Assembly: GCF_024706985.1 (NCBI RefSeq)
Contig: NZ_JAMCCX010000012.1
Location: 1-64,000 of the forward strand
From: Alicyclobacillus sp. SP_1
GTDB taxonomy: Bacteria > Bacillota > Bacilli > Alicyclobacillales > Alicyclobacillaceae
Direction of reading: 5' to 3'
DNA length: 64,000 bases
Shown: piece by piece, positions 9,264-17,458 of the stretch
Layout: the number at the start of each line of letters is the position of its first letter
How positions within the stretch are numbered: the stretch's first letter is position 1
Notes under the pieces: model-generated
Seen by the model: only the letters and a program-made list of their open reading frames with translations
The model's database searches: none
What the model was told of the DNA's origin: nothing
Position numbers and translations under genes: made by a program

Positions 9264-9848
9264 ATGGCCAAGTTGGCTTACATAAGGGTTTCCTCCCAAG
9301 ACCAGAACACAGCCCGGCAACGAAAGGCGTTAAAGGCGGTTGGTTGCAGAGTCTTTTACGAAGAAAAATTGTCTGGTGCGACGATGGAACGCCCAGAACT
9401 GCAAAGACTGTTGCTCGAACTGCGGGAAGGCGACATTGTGTATGTTCACGAAATCAGCCGTCTCTCGCGGTCAACGAAAGACCTATTGGAGATTATTGAA
9501 CAAATCAAGTCTAAGCGTGCAGGGTTGAAGTCGTTGACCGAGACGTGGCTGGACACGTCCAGCGAAAACCCGATGAATGAATTTCTGTTGACGATATTTT
9601 CCGGACTTGTGCAGTTTGAACGGGCGATGATTAAGCAGCGTCAACGTGAAGGAATTGAAATTGCCAAAAAGGATGGAAGGTTCCGAGGTCGTAAACCTGA
9701 ACTGATTAGCGGCGGTAAAGCAGAACGCCGTCTGCGGGAAATCGTCAAGGCGTACAAGGAAGGGAAGTCGGTACGGCACATCCGGGAAGTCTACAAGGTC
9801 GGCACAGGCACGTTGTACAGGATACTTGAGCGTGAGGGGTTACGTTGA
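9264..9848 (+). CDS. Serine recombinase, resolvase/invertase family
   Basis: This 194-aa protein is a small serine recombinase of the resolvase/DNA-invertase group. The catalytic N-terminal domain starts AYIRVSSQDQNTARQ with the nucleophilic serine in VSS, followed by YEEKLSG, RPELQRLL, VHEISRLSRS and GLVQFERAMI. The C-terminal helix-turn-helix comprises GKSVRHIREVYKVGTGTLYRIL. ATG 9264 is preferred to the TTG at 9258, because GAGG lies 8 bp before it. The length is typical of Tn3-type resolvases and far shorter than large serine integrases, so it is suited to resolution or inversion rather than phage-type integration. No transposase stands next to it, so its partner element is unclear. Confidence 0.92.
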   Translation: MAKLAYIRVSSQDQNTARQRKALKAVGCRVFYEEKLSGATMERPELQRLLLELREGDIVYVHEISRLSRSTKDLLEIIEQIKSKRAGLKSLTETWLDTSSENPMNEFLLTIFSGLVQFERAMIKQRQREGIEIAKKDGRFRGRKPELISGGKAERRLREIVKAYKEGKSVRHIREVYKVGTGTLYRILEREGLR

Positions 9849-10141
9849 GGACGGACGCGGGGCGTTTTCACATCCAGTAAAATCGCGACCCACCATCTCA
9901 GATTGTCTTCACTCAGCAACCCAGAGTTCTAACTGTCCGACGTCCAAATCCTGCTGTACTCGAATTGCAGGTCTAAACCAACGATGCTTCTTGCGGGTTT
10001 TCATGCCTCATAAGGAACAGTATGGGTGCCATTCACTTTGCGAATGGGCAGGTCTACCACATAGCGAGTCTCTTTGCACTTTGGATGGACATGGTATTAT
10101 TAGGAATAAGAACACCACGTCAGGGTGAATGGGGGATTTGC
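9849..10141. other. Intergenic stretch, no gene seen
   Basis: About 290 bp between the recombinase and the small membrane protein. Short open frames exist but none has a ribosome binding site or a protein-like composition. No repeat or terminator hairpin was found. Confidence 0.5.
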
Positions 10142-10318
10142 ATGCAGGTTGCAAATGCAGGGTTCATGGCATTAGGGATTCTGGTTCCAATTTTGACGGT
10201 GATATTTTGGATAGCACTTATGGTTGCAGTTTTCCAGATGCGTAACTCGATGCAAAACACATCCGTCAAACTTGATGCCATTTACAAACTCTTGTTAGAA
10301 AACAAAAAGTCAGAATGA
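10142..10318 (+). CDS. Small membrane protein
   Basis: This 58-aa protein begins at an ATG with GGGGG 6 bp upstream. A single strongly hydrophobic segment covers residues 8-31 (FMALGILVPILTVIFWIALMV), followed by a polar tail with a coiled-coil-like end (SVKLDAIYKLLLENKKSE). The layout, a short N terminus, one membrane helix and a charged helical tail, resembles many small Bacillales membrane proteins of unknown role. A longer frame from 10022 lacks a ribosome binding site. It does not appear to be in an operon; the neighbouring lipoprotein gene is convergent. Confidence 0.65.
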   Translation: MQVANAGFMALGILVPILTVIFWIALMVAVFQMRNSMQNTSVKLDAIYKLLLENKKSE

Positions 10319-10459
10319 ACCTAGGGAGCACATGTGGACGAATGGCATGGCTCCTTCTTTACACAAAGAGAAAGGGCATGTAGTGAATGGTTGTATGTTC
10401 ATGCAGTCGACCAGACACTCTTGCTATGTCGTAAAAGGGCAGAAGAGCGACACTAATTT

Positions 10460-10825
10460 TTACGACTTGTTACTTGTGACTTTTTCGGCATTCGCCCGTA
10501 CATATGAACCGTCTTTCAATTGAACGGCGACAGATTTGCTCGTGTCAACGCCAGGAATCTCATATAGCTTCGTTGCATCATTGTCGTTTGTTCCCCAGCC
10601 AGATGGACCTTGGGAAGTCGTGTCTGATCCTTGAAAATCAAACAGTTCTCTCCCCACCTTTGGTACTTTTTGTTCCGTTATTAGATACTGAATACTTTCT
10701 GTAGTTGAACCGAAAAACACAGAATTTGATACCTCGTGTCCACCACTGGGGGCATCTTTTGGAGTTTGTCCACATCCAGTCAAAAGTAATGTAGCAAGCA
10801 TTATTCCACTGACTAACTTCTTCAC
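10460..10825 (-). CDS. Small lipoprotein
   Basis: This 121-aa predicted lipoprotein has the N terminus KKLVSGIMLATLLLTGCGQ, with a charged start, hydrophobic core and the lipobox LTGC, so cleavage and lipid attachment at Cys are expected and the protein should sit on the outer face of the membrane. The mature part has no recognised domain; it is rich in Ser, Thr and Asp. The GTG start at 10825 follows GAGGTGA with good spacing. It lies back to back with the ECF sigma factor gene that starts near 11122, and several other secreted or lipoprotein genes lie nearby, so it may be a target of that sigma factor; this is inference. Confidence 0.75.
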   Translation of the reverse strand: MKKLVSGIMLATLLLTGCGQTPKDAPSGGHEVSNSVFFGSTTESIQYLITEQKVPKVGRELFDFQGSDTTSQGPSGWGTNDNDATKLYEIPGVDTSKSVAVQLKDGSYVRANAEKVTSNKS

Positions 10826-11026
10826 GCTGCTTTCACCTCACAAGATTAGACGCTTTACGCAAACCTTTCGTTACTGCGTTACCGGGGACTGACCAGGAAG
10901 AAGGATTTGCTCCCATGTGTGCATAAATATCTAACGAGGAATTATTTGGATTCTGTCGCTAGGGGGCAGAAATATCCCATAAGAAACCGACAGGTGATGG
11001 GTTGTTGAGAGATCGCTTTTCGTGAG

Positions 11027-11060
11027 AAAAGTTGGTCATTCAACAACTTTTGTTTTTGTT
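11027..11060 (+). terminator. Hairpin with T-rich tail upstream of the sigma gene
   Basis: AAAAGTTG (11027-11034) pairs with CAACTTTT (11044-11051) and is followed by GTTTTTGTTT. It resembles an intrinsic terminator on the plus strand but no plus-strand gene ends just before it, so it may be a leader attenuator for the sigma factor gene or only a chance hairpin. Confidence 0.35.
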
Positions 11061-11121
11061 TATGGATGTTCTGTAATCAAATTTGGTTTTTCACGTCTAC
11101 TATGTGAGCGGGGTGAAGGAC

Positions 11122-11637
11122 GTGGATGAAATTGAGCAGTGGTTTAGGCAGTATAGCAGCGATGTGAAGACCTTCCTTGTCTATTTTCTACGTCGGACAG
11201 ATGTAGACGACCTGGTTCAGGAGACTTTTATTCGGGCGATGCGGGGTCAGGATAAATACAGACGACACGCTAGTCCCAAAACATGGCTGCTAACCATAGC
11301 ACGCAACCTGGCGGTGGATGAGACTCGACGAGCGAAGCACCAACAGCCTGCACAGGTAATGAGTGATTTTCCTGATTCACATCCTACCCCAGAGGATGCG
11401 GCGGTATTGAACGATGAAATGCGAATCGTCATGGCGGTTCTGTTAGACCTTCCCCAACCGCAAAGGGAAGTTGTTTTGCTTCGAACAATGATGGGAATGT
11501 CCGTTTCCGAGACGGCAAATATTTTGGGATGGACGAAAACGAGAGTCGGTGTGACGTTTCATAGGTCACTCAAGGCATTACGAACCAAATTGAACACTGA
11601 TGAAGGAGGCGGATTCCATGAGATTGAGCGCGCATGA
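11122..11637 (+). CDS. ECF-type RNA polymerase sigma factor
   Basis: This protein of 171 aa carries sigma region 2 (FLVYFLRRTDVDDLVQETF and the core-binding helix with KTWLLTIARNLAVDETRR) and region 4 (LLDLPQPQREVVLLRTMMG, SVSETANILGWTKTRVGVTFHR), the pattern of group IV sigma factors of the SigM/SigW/SigX type. The reading frame extends to TTG 11083, but GTG 11122, six bases after GGGGTG, gives the usual short N terminus MDEIEQW. The next gene overlaps it by 20 bp and encodes a membrane protein in the position of an anti-sigma factor. It probably responds to envelope stress; likely targets include the surrounding secreted-protein genes, which is inference. Confidence 0.9.
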   Translation: MDEIEQWFRQYSSDVKTFLVYFLRRTDVDDLVQETFIRAMRGQDKYRRHASPKTWLLTIARNLAVDETRRAKHQQPAQVMSDFPDSHPTPEDAAVLNDEMRIVMAVLLDLPQPQREVVLLRTMMGMSVSETANILGWTKTRVGVTFHRSLKALRTKLNTDEGGGFHEIERA

Positions 11638-12376
11638 GGTAGAAATTATGGAAAAGATCAACCACCTGCCTCGGTTTGAGATTACGGAAACTTCACAAGA
11701 ACAAATCCTTCAAAACATCGCCATGTCTGTGGGTTTCCCACGAGCGGGCAAACATGGCACCCCTATGATTCGGCGCAAGTTGGTCATAGGATTAGCTTCA
11801 TTGTTCGTTCTTCTTGGAACAACCGTGTCCGTAGCTAGTGCCAATGGGATGTTATCTAATATCATCGGCAAGTTTAGACCAGCGTCTCACTCGGGTATTT
11901 TAACAAGTATTGAATTCCAAGGGAGTCAGAGTAATCCCTTTGGGAGTGAGGTTGCAGGAGCATTTCAATCTGCAAATAGTCTTGCGCAGCTGCATATGTT
12001 GTTTCCGTCGTTCCCCAAAATCACTTTACCTGGATGGAAGATAGCACCTCCACTCGGAGGACAACGTTACAGTGGTAACGATGAGTGGGTAAGTATTTCA
12101 ACAAGTTCTGGAATTACCGTCAATGCCTATCATGATCTGACAAGGACGATGGTAATCGACGGAATGTCGGTTACATCCCCTCAAGTAGAGACTACGACGA
12201 TTGATGGTGTCGAAGCTAAAATATTCGTATATCACGCGGGAACTGGAGGCATCTCGTATATTGTCTGGAAACGTGGCTCATGGACAATTGCATTAAACAC
12301 GTTGAGTACAAGCAGGCGCGAACTACTGACAGCCGCACAAACGTTTGACGAGCAGTTCAAAAAGGGACTGAATTGA
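11618..12376 (+). CDS. Membrane-anchored anti-sigma factor-like protein
   Basis: This 252-aa protein starts at ATG 11618, 8 bp after GGAGG and inside the end of the sigma gene, so translational coupling is likely. The cytoplasmic N terminus of about 55 residues would hold the sigma factor. A membrane segment follows (LVIGLASLFVLLGTTVSVAS), and the extracellular C-terminal part ends in a beta-rich section with GGISYIVWKRGSWTIALNT, similar to DUF4367-type sensor domains. The N-terminal part lacks the zinc-binding HxxxCxxC of ZAS anti-sigma factors, so the inhibitory domain would be of another kind. The function is assigned from position and topology, not from a strong domain match. Confidence 0.75.
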   Translation: MRLSAHEVEIMEKINHLPRFEITETSQEQILQNIAMSVGFPRAGKHGTPMIRRKLVIGLASLFVLLGTTVSVASANGMLSNIIGKFRPASHSGILTSIEFQGSQSNPFGSEVAGAFQSANSLAQLHMLFPSFPKITLPGWKIAPPLGGQRYSGNDEWVSISTSSGITVNAYHDLTRTMVIDGMSVTSPQVETTTIDGVEAKIFVYHAGTGGISYIVWKRGSWTIALNTLSTSRRELLTAAQTFDEQFKKGLN

Positions 12377-12652
12377 CTCCAGAAATTCGCGAGGAACAAT
12401 GCATGCAGACCTTGAATCAAACTTCGGTACCATAAATTTTCACCCTAATGACATCAGATGATGGACGATTCGAGAACACAGGATCGCCCTTAACGATGCA
12501 TGGATATACAATGGCAATGTGACCAATGATCTGTCGCACTCGGGCAGTTAAACGCAGTTGCGGTGGTCTTATGACCAATGCCGTATAGACGGTATGTTTC
12601 TACTGTGGGATTGCGGTCGGAGCACACAGTAAGGAAGAGGGGAGCAGATTTT
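12377..12652. other. Intergenic stretch, no gene seen
   Basis: About 275 bp between the anti-sigma gene and the VOC gene. It probably contains the VOC promoter, but no convincing -35/-10 pair, hairpin or small gene stands out. Confidence 0.4.
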
Positions 12653-13333
12653 ATGAAGATTTCCGAACTTCAAGTGGATACTCACCGCTTGGACGAAATG
12701 TACGCCTTTTATGCAACAACATTGGGATTTAATGTACTTGATGTGGGCAACGATTTTTTTGCGGTGCAAATTGGATATACTCGTCTAATATTTAGAAGAA
12801 CGAACAGTGACGTGACGCCATTTTATCACTATGCGTTTAACGTCCCATCAAATCTCCTATCGGACAGTATGGAATGGTTGGCTGCAAAAGGCATTGAATT
12901 CCTTACCGCCGGTGGTGACTCTCTAATCGACCAAGGGACATTTTGGAACGCACACTCCTGTTACTTCCACGATCCTGCGGGTAATATTGCGGAATTCATT
13001 GCTCGCCATTCCTTAGCAGACTCTTATTCTCCTGAGTTTTCGGTTGCCGAAGTTATGGGGGTATCCGAAATTGGTTTACCAGTAATTCATCCTGAAAATG
13101 TCGTCGGTGAACTGACTCAGAATTTCGGACTGAGTACATTAGACGATGGCGGTTATCCCAATTTCGTGGGGATGGGATCGGACGAGGGGCTTCTAATTGT
13201 TGTTGATTACGAGCGACCGTGGTTCCCTACAAGGGAGATGGCTGTTCAAGCACCGATCTCAGGGAAAATTGAAACCGGGAATAAAGGATTGTGGCAATAT
13301 CGGAATGGATTGTACCACTTTGAATCATTTTGA
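12653..13333 (+). CDS. VOC/glyoxalase-fold protein
   Basis: This 226-aa protein is made of two vicinal-oxygen-chelate modules. The first starts ISELQVDTHRLDEMYAFYATTLGF and ends with the paired strand CYFHDPAGNIAEFI. The second starts near SEIGLPV and ends FESF. The metal ligands look only partly kept: the His expected in the first strand is replaced, while the Glu in NIAEFI is present, so it may bind a small molecule rather than act as a metal-dependent lyase or dioxygenase. The start at ATG 12653 has GGGGAG 8 bp upstream. Such stand-alone proteins often serve in resistance to, or detoxification of, small compounds, but the substrate cannot be read from the sequence. Confidence 0.8.
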   Translation: MKISELQVDTHRLDEMYAFYATTLGFNVLDVGNDFFAVQIGYTRLIFRRTNSDVTPFYHYAFNVPSNLLSDSMEWLAAKGIEFLTAGGDSLIDQGTFWNAHSCYFHDPAGNIAEFIARHSLADSYSPEFSVAEVMGVSEIGLPVIHPENVVGELTQNFGLSTLDDGGYPNFVGMGSDEGLLIVVDYERPWFPTREMAVQAPISGKIETGNKGLWQYRNGLYHFESF

Positions 13334-13468
13334 AGTGTTTCACGATGTCTGTTACAAGTGGGGGCATGTATCCCAGAAGCAACACCTTCAAAAATGTATG
13401 AACATGCAGAAATGGACACCCTGTCCTTGCTGTATTAGCGGACAGCTTAGTTGAAAAAGGAAATCGAG

Positions 13469-13900
13469 ATGAGGGATACTTTGAGTTTGACCGACTCGTT
13501 AATGAAAAATGGAATTGTTGTCACTGTGTATAAGGTACAAGGTATAGAATTACGGCACCGATGGGAACAGGAATTTGCCCAGGATATCAATCGTTCGGTA
13601 AAGAAGTCGATATATTTCAACGAATTCTTGTGGCATGTATTTAGCTACGGGAAGCTGCCCTGTTTAACGAATGATAAGGCGATAAGTGCTTTCGAAAATG
13701 AAAAGAAGCAAGATTGCTACGTATTTTACCAAAATGATGATGTTGTGTATCAGTTGGAAAACGCCGAAGGACTCAGAGCTGAAGATTTTTCCAAGGAAGA
13801 CGACGTTTATATCGTCGATACGGGCTTCAACTGGACATACGTTCAAACTCATGAGAGTGACTGCGGACCTTACTTTTACAAGTCAACCTTGCGTCGTTAA
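13469..13900 (+). CDS. DUF4275-like protein
   Basis: This 143-aa soluble protein resembles the DUF4275 family of Bacillales. The diagnostic stretch is NEFLWHVFSYGKLPC followed by CYVFYQND and DVYIVDTGFNWTYVQTHE, ending GPYFYK. The function of the family is unknown. The start chosen is ATG 13469 with AAGGA 7 bp upstream; a frame-extending TTG at 13451 has no proper ribosome binding site. A GNAT gene follows 82 bp downstream on the same strand, so the two might share a transcript. No signal peptide or membrane segment is present, and it appears complete. Confidence 0.72.
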   Translation: MRDTLSLTDSLMKNGIVVTVYKVQGIELRHRWEQEFAQDINRSVKKSIYFNEFLWHVFSYGKLPCLTNDKAISAFENEKKQDCYVFYQNDDVVYQLENAEGLRAEDFSKEDDVYIVDTGFNWTYVQTHESDCGPYFYKSTLRR

Positions 13901-13982
13901 CGAGAGAGTTATGTGCAACATCGATTCAATCAGTAAAGCCAGCATAGTCAGTTGAAATGTAGCACAACGAGGAGGGATTCAA

Positions 13983-14426
13983 TTGGAATACAAACCTTCT
14001 ACGAGTTTGGATGTGGAATCTGACTGGTATCAGAGTATGTGTTCATTGCATAGCACCATCTTCAAAAACCAAAGCCCTGATTCGATTGAGGAAGAACTAC
14101 GTGCAAGACCCAATTTCCTTATACTTGTTGCCTTAGATAAAGACCAGGTTGTAGGATATAAAATCGGTTATCAAGATCGTAAAACTCGGTTCTACAGTTG
14201 GCTAGGTGGCGTGTATCCAGAATATCGAGGTCAAGGGATAGCGTCAGAACTTATGCTGAGACAACATGAATGGTGCAAGAGTCAAGGATATACCGCAATA
14301 CGAACTCAAACCAAAAACAAATGGAGAGACATGCTGATTTTGAATTTGCGACATGGCTTTGATGTTGTTGGAACTTATACTGACGAAAAGGGCGAACCGA
14401 AAATTATTTTGGAGAAACGCTTTTAG
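13983..14426 (+). CDS. GNAT-family N-acetyltransferase
   Basis: This 147-aa protein is a single-domain acetyltransferase. The acetyl-CoA binding motif A is clear: LGGVYPEYRGQGIASELM, containing R/Q-x-x-G-x-G/A, followed by the C-terminal strand with KNKWRDMLILNLRHGFDVVG and a final IILEKRF. The N-terminal part, with VVGYKIGYQDR, forms the expected beta strands. The TTG start at 13983 is backed by GGAGGG six bases upstream. The acceptor substrate is unknown; relatives acetylate amino groups of small molecules, peptides or ribosomal proteins. It is complete and stands alone apart from the DUF4275-like gene upstream. Confidence 0.88.
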   Translation: MEYKPSTSLDVESDWYQSMCSLHSTIFKNQSPDSIEEELRARPNFLILVALDKDQVVGYKIGYQDRKTRFYSWLGGVYPEYRGQGIASELMLRQHEWCKSQGYTAIRTQTKNKWRDMLILNLRHGFDVVGTYTDEKGEPKIILEKRF

Positions 14427-14581
14427 CCGAACATGAGTCTTGAACATAAGGGACGAGACCAGAACAATTTGGTCTATCCGTATTTGTATGATTATTCAGT
14501 TCACAAAGGCTCGCTGTTGCTGCAGTAAGGGACAGGTTTCCGACAGAAGAATTGTGTCATTGGAAAAAGGGGGGAGACGCT

Positions 14582-15052
14582 GTGAAGAACAGTCGACGAT
14601 ATGTCATCAGTGGAATTACCATCATTCTTGCATTGATACTTTATTACGTGATTGATTACGCAGTTGTTGCTAATAACGTGCGAAGCCATGTCAAATCTGC
14701 ATTGTCGACAACGGTTCAATCAGTTGGGCAGTTGACGCCATCTCAGTTCAAGTCACTTGTACCTGCTGGGGTTACCCAAGAGCGGCTATTCATGAACTTG
14801 GATAATCGATGGTTGGTTGTGGACCCGAACAGTGTATTTGTAAAACAGCGAATTGAGTATCTAACCTGGTCGGAATTAAATCAAGGCTCGTCATCACCAA
14901 TTTGTTTGATGAACATCGTAAGTATGAGTCTTGTTCCAGGAAACACATCGATGATGGTGAGCACTGATGTTCGCTTCGTGGGACCATTTGGCATTCCTCG
15001 TACGATTTCAGTGATCGAAACTCAGTCAGTCAAGGAATTTCCGATCCAGTGA
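14582..15052 (+). CDS. Hypothetical membrane-anchored protein
   Basis: This 156-aa protein has an N-terminal membrane anchor (YVISGITIILALILYYVIDYAVV) and an external domain of about 125 residues with no recognised family. The start at GTG 14582 is supported by GGGGGGAG seven bases upstream. The external part is mostly beta by eye, has one Cys, and ends in a short polar tail. No partner gene is obvious: the preceding GNAT gene is 155 bp away and the DNA ligase gene is convergent. It belongs to the run of small envelope proteins between 10 and 19 kb. Confidence 0.65.
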   Translation: MKNSRRYVISGITIILALILYYVIDYAVVANNVRSHVKSALSTTVQSVGQLTPSQFKSLVPAGVTQERLFMNLDNRWLVVDPNSVFVKQRIEYLTWSELNQGSSSPICLMNIVSMSLVPGNTSMMVSTDVRFVGPFGIPRTISVIETQSVKEFPIQ

Positions 15053-15202
15053 GGGAAAATTTTTACTGAACAAACGGGGGCAAATGCGACACAAAAGCGC
15101 ATTACTCATTATGAATAAACATGAATACAAATGTATGAACTCCGCAAAACTTCATCGCACACATTCGACTACAGAACCAACAATCAAAAACCAGCAACGT
15201 AC

Positions 15203-15241
15203 AAAGAGTGCCAATGGTCAACTTACCCATCGGCACTCTTT
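15203..15241 (-). terminator. Terminator-like hairpin at the ligase 3' end
   Basis: AAAGAGTGCC (15203-15212) and GGCACTCTTT (15232-15241) form a perfect 10-bp stem with a 19-nt loop that contains the ligase stop codon. The stem itself ends in TTT on the minus strand, and its symmetry could also stop transcription coming from the convergent membrane-protein gene. Confidence 0.6.
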
Positions 15242-16129
15242 CGGGTCTTTGTTGAACTGGAATCCCTTAAACGAAACTGTACGCAACTGATGCCTTTCCG
15301 TCCGCTCCAAATACTGTACTCGGCAGCAAAGTCGTGGCTCAATCCACTGAACTCCGCTGTCAAACTCAGTTTGAATCCCTTTCGCAACCATCAGGAAAGC
15401 CTTCTTTTGATCCTGTGACATTCCGTACTCCACTACGGCCACAGGTTTATTGGTCATCGTAGGGAAATGCAAACCGACGACTAGCCCAAACTGAGGCTCT
15501 GTACGATAGCCAAGAATGACCGTGTCAAGCTGTTTCCAATTCTTTATCTTAATCCAGTCAGCCGACCGCACGCCCGGCTCATATAACGAATCTCGACGCT
15601 TTGCAACGATACCTTCCCAATTACGACGCTCAGTCTCTGCCTTCAGTGCAATGCCGTTGCCCTCGAAAAATGGCGTGCTGGTCAGTTGGTCTGATGGTTC
15701 AACAATTGAGTGCAACACGTCCTTGCGCTCCATTAACGCTTTGTTCGTCAACACGTCACCGTTGGCGTACAACACGTCGAACGCTACGAAGGTTGCCGGA
15801 TGCGTAGACATTGCACGTTGTATCTTGTGTGATTGCGTCAGCCTCCCACGATAGGCGAAGTCATCGAACACAGAACGTCCGTCTCTGATACACACACCCT
15901 CGCAGTCGAGGATGGCCGATTCAGCTTTGATGGAGTCACGAACCGCTTCGAGCTCAGGAAACTTTCGCGTCACGCAGTTTCCCTGTCTCGTATATGCCTC
16001 AATTCTGCCACCTTGTTTGTGAATCAGGATTCGCCAGCCATCCCATTTCGGCTCAAATATATAGTTTTCATCGTCAAAGGCTTCGTACCTCATGGTCAAA
16101 AGCATCGGTTCAATCGATGTAAATATCAT
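15218..16129 (-). CDS. Stand-alone ATP-dependent DNA ligase
   Basis: This 303-aa protein is an ATP-dependent DNA ligase of the LigD-ligase type, which seals nicks by way of a lysine-AMP intermediate. The nucleotidyl-transfer motif EPKWDGWR places the catalytic lysine at residue 28; motif III is in FVAFDVLY, motif IV in WEGIVAKR, and motif V in DWIKIKN. The C-terminal OB domain follows (VILGYRTE). There are no polymerase or phosphoesterase domains and no ku gene beside it, so this is not a complete LigD. It is divergent from an HU-like gene 122 bp away. Bacilli often carry such accessory ligases, with roles in spore or stationary-phase DNA repair or in mobile DNA. Confidence 0.92.
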   Translation of the reverse strand: MIFTSIEPMLLTMRYEAFDDENYIFEPKWDGWRILIHKQGGRIEAYTRQGNCVTRKFPELEAVRDSIKAESAILDCEGVCIRDGRSVFDDFAYRGRLTQSHKIQRAMSTHPATFVAFDVLYANGDVLTNKALMERKDVLHSIVEPSDQLTSTPFFEGNGIALKAETERRNWEGIVAKRRDSLYEPGVRSADWIKIKNWKQLDTVILGYRTEPQFGLVVGLHFPTMTNKPVAVVEYGMSQDQKKAFLMVAKGIQTEFDSGVQWIEPRLCCRVQYLERTERHQLRTVSFKGFQFNKDPKECRWVS

Positions 16130-16251
16130 GTTATGTCACCTTGAACAATCATGACAAACCAAGTTCGAAGCTACCATAGGGGCTTTTTGGTAGGTGCTAA
16201 ATTTCGAGTTTTGTCATACCTGTTCTGAGCGTTTGAGGAGGCGATGTCAAA

Positions 16252-16524
16252 ATGAACAAAGCGAATTTGATTGGGAGTATCGCCGTTGGATCGGGCGTTA
16301 CGCAGGAGGTTGCGGCTAAGATGCTGGCATCCTTCGAAGATGCTGTGACCAAGGCCATTATCAATGGGGAAAGGGTATCACTAAGGAACTTTGGAACTTT
16401 CGTAGTTAGAGAACATTGCGCACGTCGTCGACGCCATCCTGCGACAGGAGAACTTATGGATAGCAAAGCGTTTTGCACGGTACGGTTTGTTCCGAGTGCT
16501 GAACTCATGTTTCGGTTGAACTAA
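16252..16524 (+). CDS. HU-family DNA-binding protein
   Basis: This 90-aa protein is a histone-like HU homologue, binding and bending DNA as a dimer. The N terminus NKANLIGSIAV and the helix with FEDAVTKAIINGERVSLRNFGTF are typical; the DNA-binding arm is RRRRHPATGELMDSKA. Compared with standard HU the arm has four arginines in a row, two unusual cysteines (HCARR, FCTVRF) and a divergent C terminus ending FRLN, so it is probably an accessory paralogue rather than the main chromosomal HU. It is preceded by GGAGG and faces away from the ATP-dependent ligase gene, so both could be controlled from the shared 122-bp spacer. Confidence 0.92.
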   Translation: MNKANLIGSIAVGSGVTQEVAAKMLASFEDAVTKAIINGERVSLRNFGTFVVREHCARRRRHPATGELMDSKAFCTVRFVPSAELMFRLN

Positions 16525-16531
16525 ACTAAAG

Positions 16532-16554
16532 GCCGTCAGACAGAAATCTGTCGG
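16532..16554 (+). terminator. Possible HU gene terminator
   Basis: An imperfect hairpin (GCCGTCAGACAG with CTGTCGGC) lies 8 bp after the HU stop codon. It is followed by only a short T run, so it is a weak candidate. Confidence 0.4.
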
Positions 16555-16903
16555 CAAAATTTACGTACAATCAAGGACGGATGCGCTTTTTATGGAGTCT
16601 AAATTACTCACACGCCTTTACACTATTCACGAACGGTAATATTCAAAGCACCCTCGTCTTTGGCTGAGAACTGCCCATCCGCCGCCGAGTGACTGGTATG
16701 AGAGAGGCTTGCACAATACCTTACGACAGCCAGTGTCAATGCAGGACGAAGAATAGTATCGCCTGCTTATCGAATGGCTTTGGGCTTTTCCACTCTAAAT
16801 GCTAAGGAACGACAGCCCCGCATAGGGCTCAAGAATGATCAAATATCTGAGTTTCCACCGTGGAATACGCTGATAGATTTCAATCGTCCAAGCGCAATTC
16901 AGA
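16555..16903. other. Intergenic stretch, no gene seen
   Basis: About 350 bp lie between the HU gene and the end of the G1-propeptide-like gene. I searched the minus strand for the missing protease domain that would follow that gene and saw no NWSGY-type signature. No other gene or repeat stands out. Confidence 0.45.
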
Positions 16904-17293
16904 TTAATTCCTTACGTTCGGATATTCGACTAAGTTACCGGGTGTTTGGATTATTCTGTGCGTCACAAACTGTTCCCATTGCTTCACCTCTGATTTGTCA
17001 GTTGGGCGTGGAGGGTATCCATATTTAGTAAGTTGCAAATTGGAGGCTGTTAAAGGATTGAAATCTCTGGGTGGCAAGTTGATGATGCTCTCCCCCCCAT
17101 CCATCTCATATTCGTACGTACTAGAGCCATCTCCATGATGGATAATGGATGTTGGAGGATGGGAAATGTGAATACTTGCGAATGTAGTGTTTGAAGTGGC
17201 GTTCTTGGCGTGTCCATGACTCGTGAACAGTAAACCCAACACCATTGAAACTGCTATACCGCAAACTGTAACAGTCATCTTGTAGCCCAACAT
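16904..17293 (-). CDS. Secreted protein resembling a G1-peptidase propeptide
   Basis: This 129-aa protein has a signal peptide (KMTVTVCGIAVSMVLGLLF, cleavage near SHGHA) and a short mature part. The section PPRDFNPLTASNLQLTKYGYPPRP with KQWEQFV downstream resembles the region just before the catalytic domain of bacterial G1-family (eqolisin-type) acid endopeptidases. The catalytic domain is absent: the frame stops after PNVRN and none is seen downstream. It may be a truncated protease gene or a free-standing propeptide-like protein that inhibits or helps fold a protease elsewhere. The ATG at 17293 has GAGGTGA just upstream. The family link is from memory of motif order, so moderate. Confidence 0.6.
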   Translation of the reverse strand: MLGYKMTVTVCGIAVSMVLGLLFTSHGHAKNATSNTTFASIHISHPPTSIIHHGDGSSTYEYEMDGGESIINLPPRDFNPLTASNLQLTKYGYPPRPTDKSEVKQWEQFVTHRIIQTPGNLVEYPNVRN

Positions 17294-17458
17294 AATCACC
17301 TCGACAAAATCAAGAACCATAATTCACTCAGAAATTTTCGTGAATGACTTGGACGGCCCCCATCCTGACAAGTCACAGAACGTTACGGCTTCACGCTCCA
17401 CTCTTGTTTCCTAACGGTCTGTTGGCTTATGTGTTGTCTTGACGACAAGAAAAGGGAT

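Noticed and set aside
9264-9848. The small serine recombinase as the integrase of a skin-like element in spoVK
   Set aside because: Known enzymes of that type are large serine recombinases of about 450-550 aa; this one has 194 aa and resembles resolvases. It may act on other sites.
15416-16144. Plus-strand frames opposite the DNA ligase gene
   Set aside because: Antisense to a gene with all ligase motifs; no own start signals.
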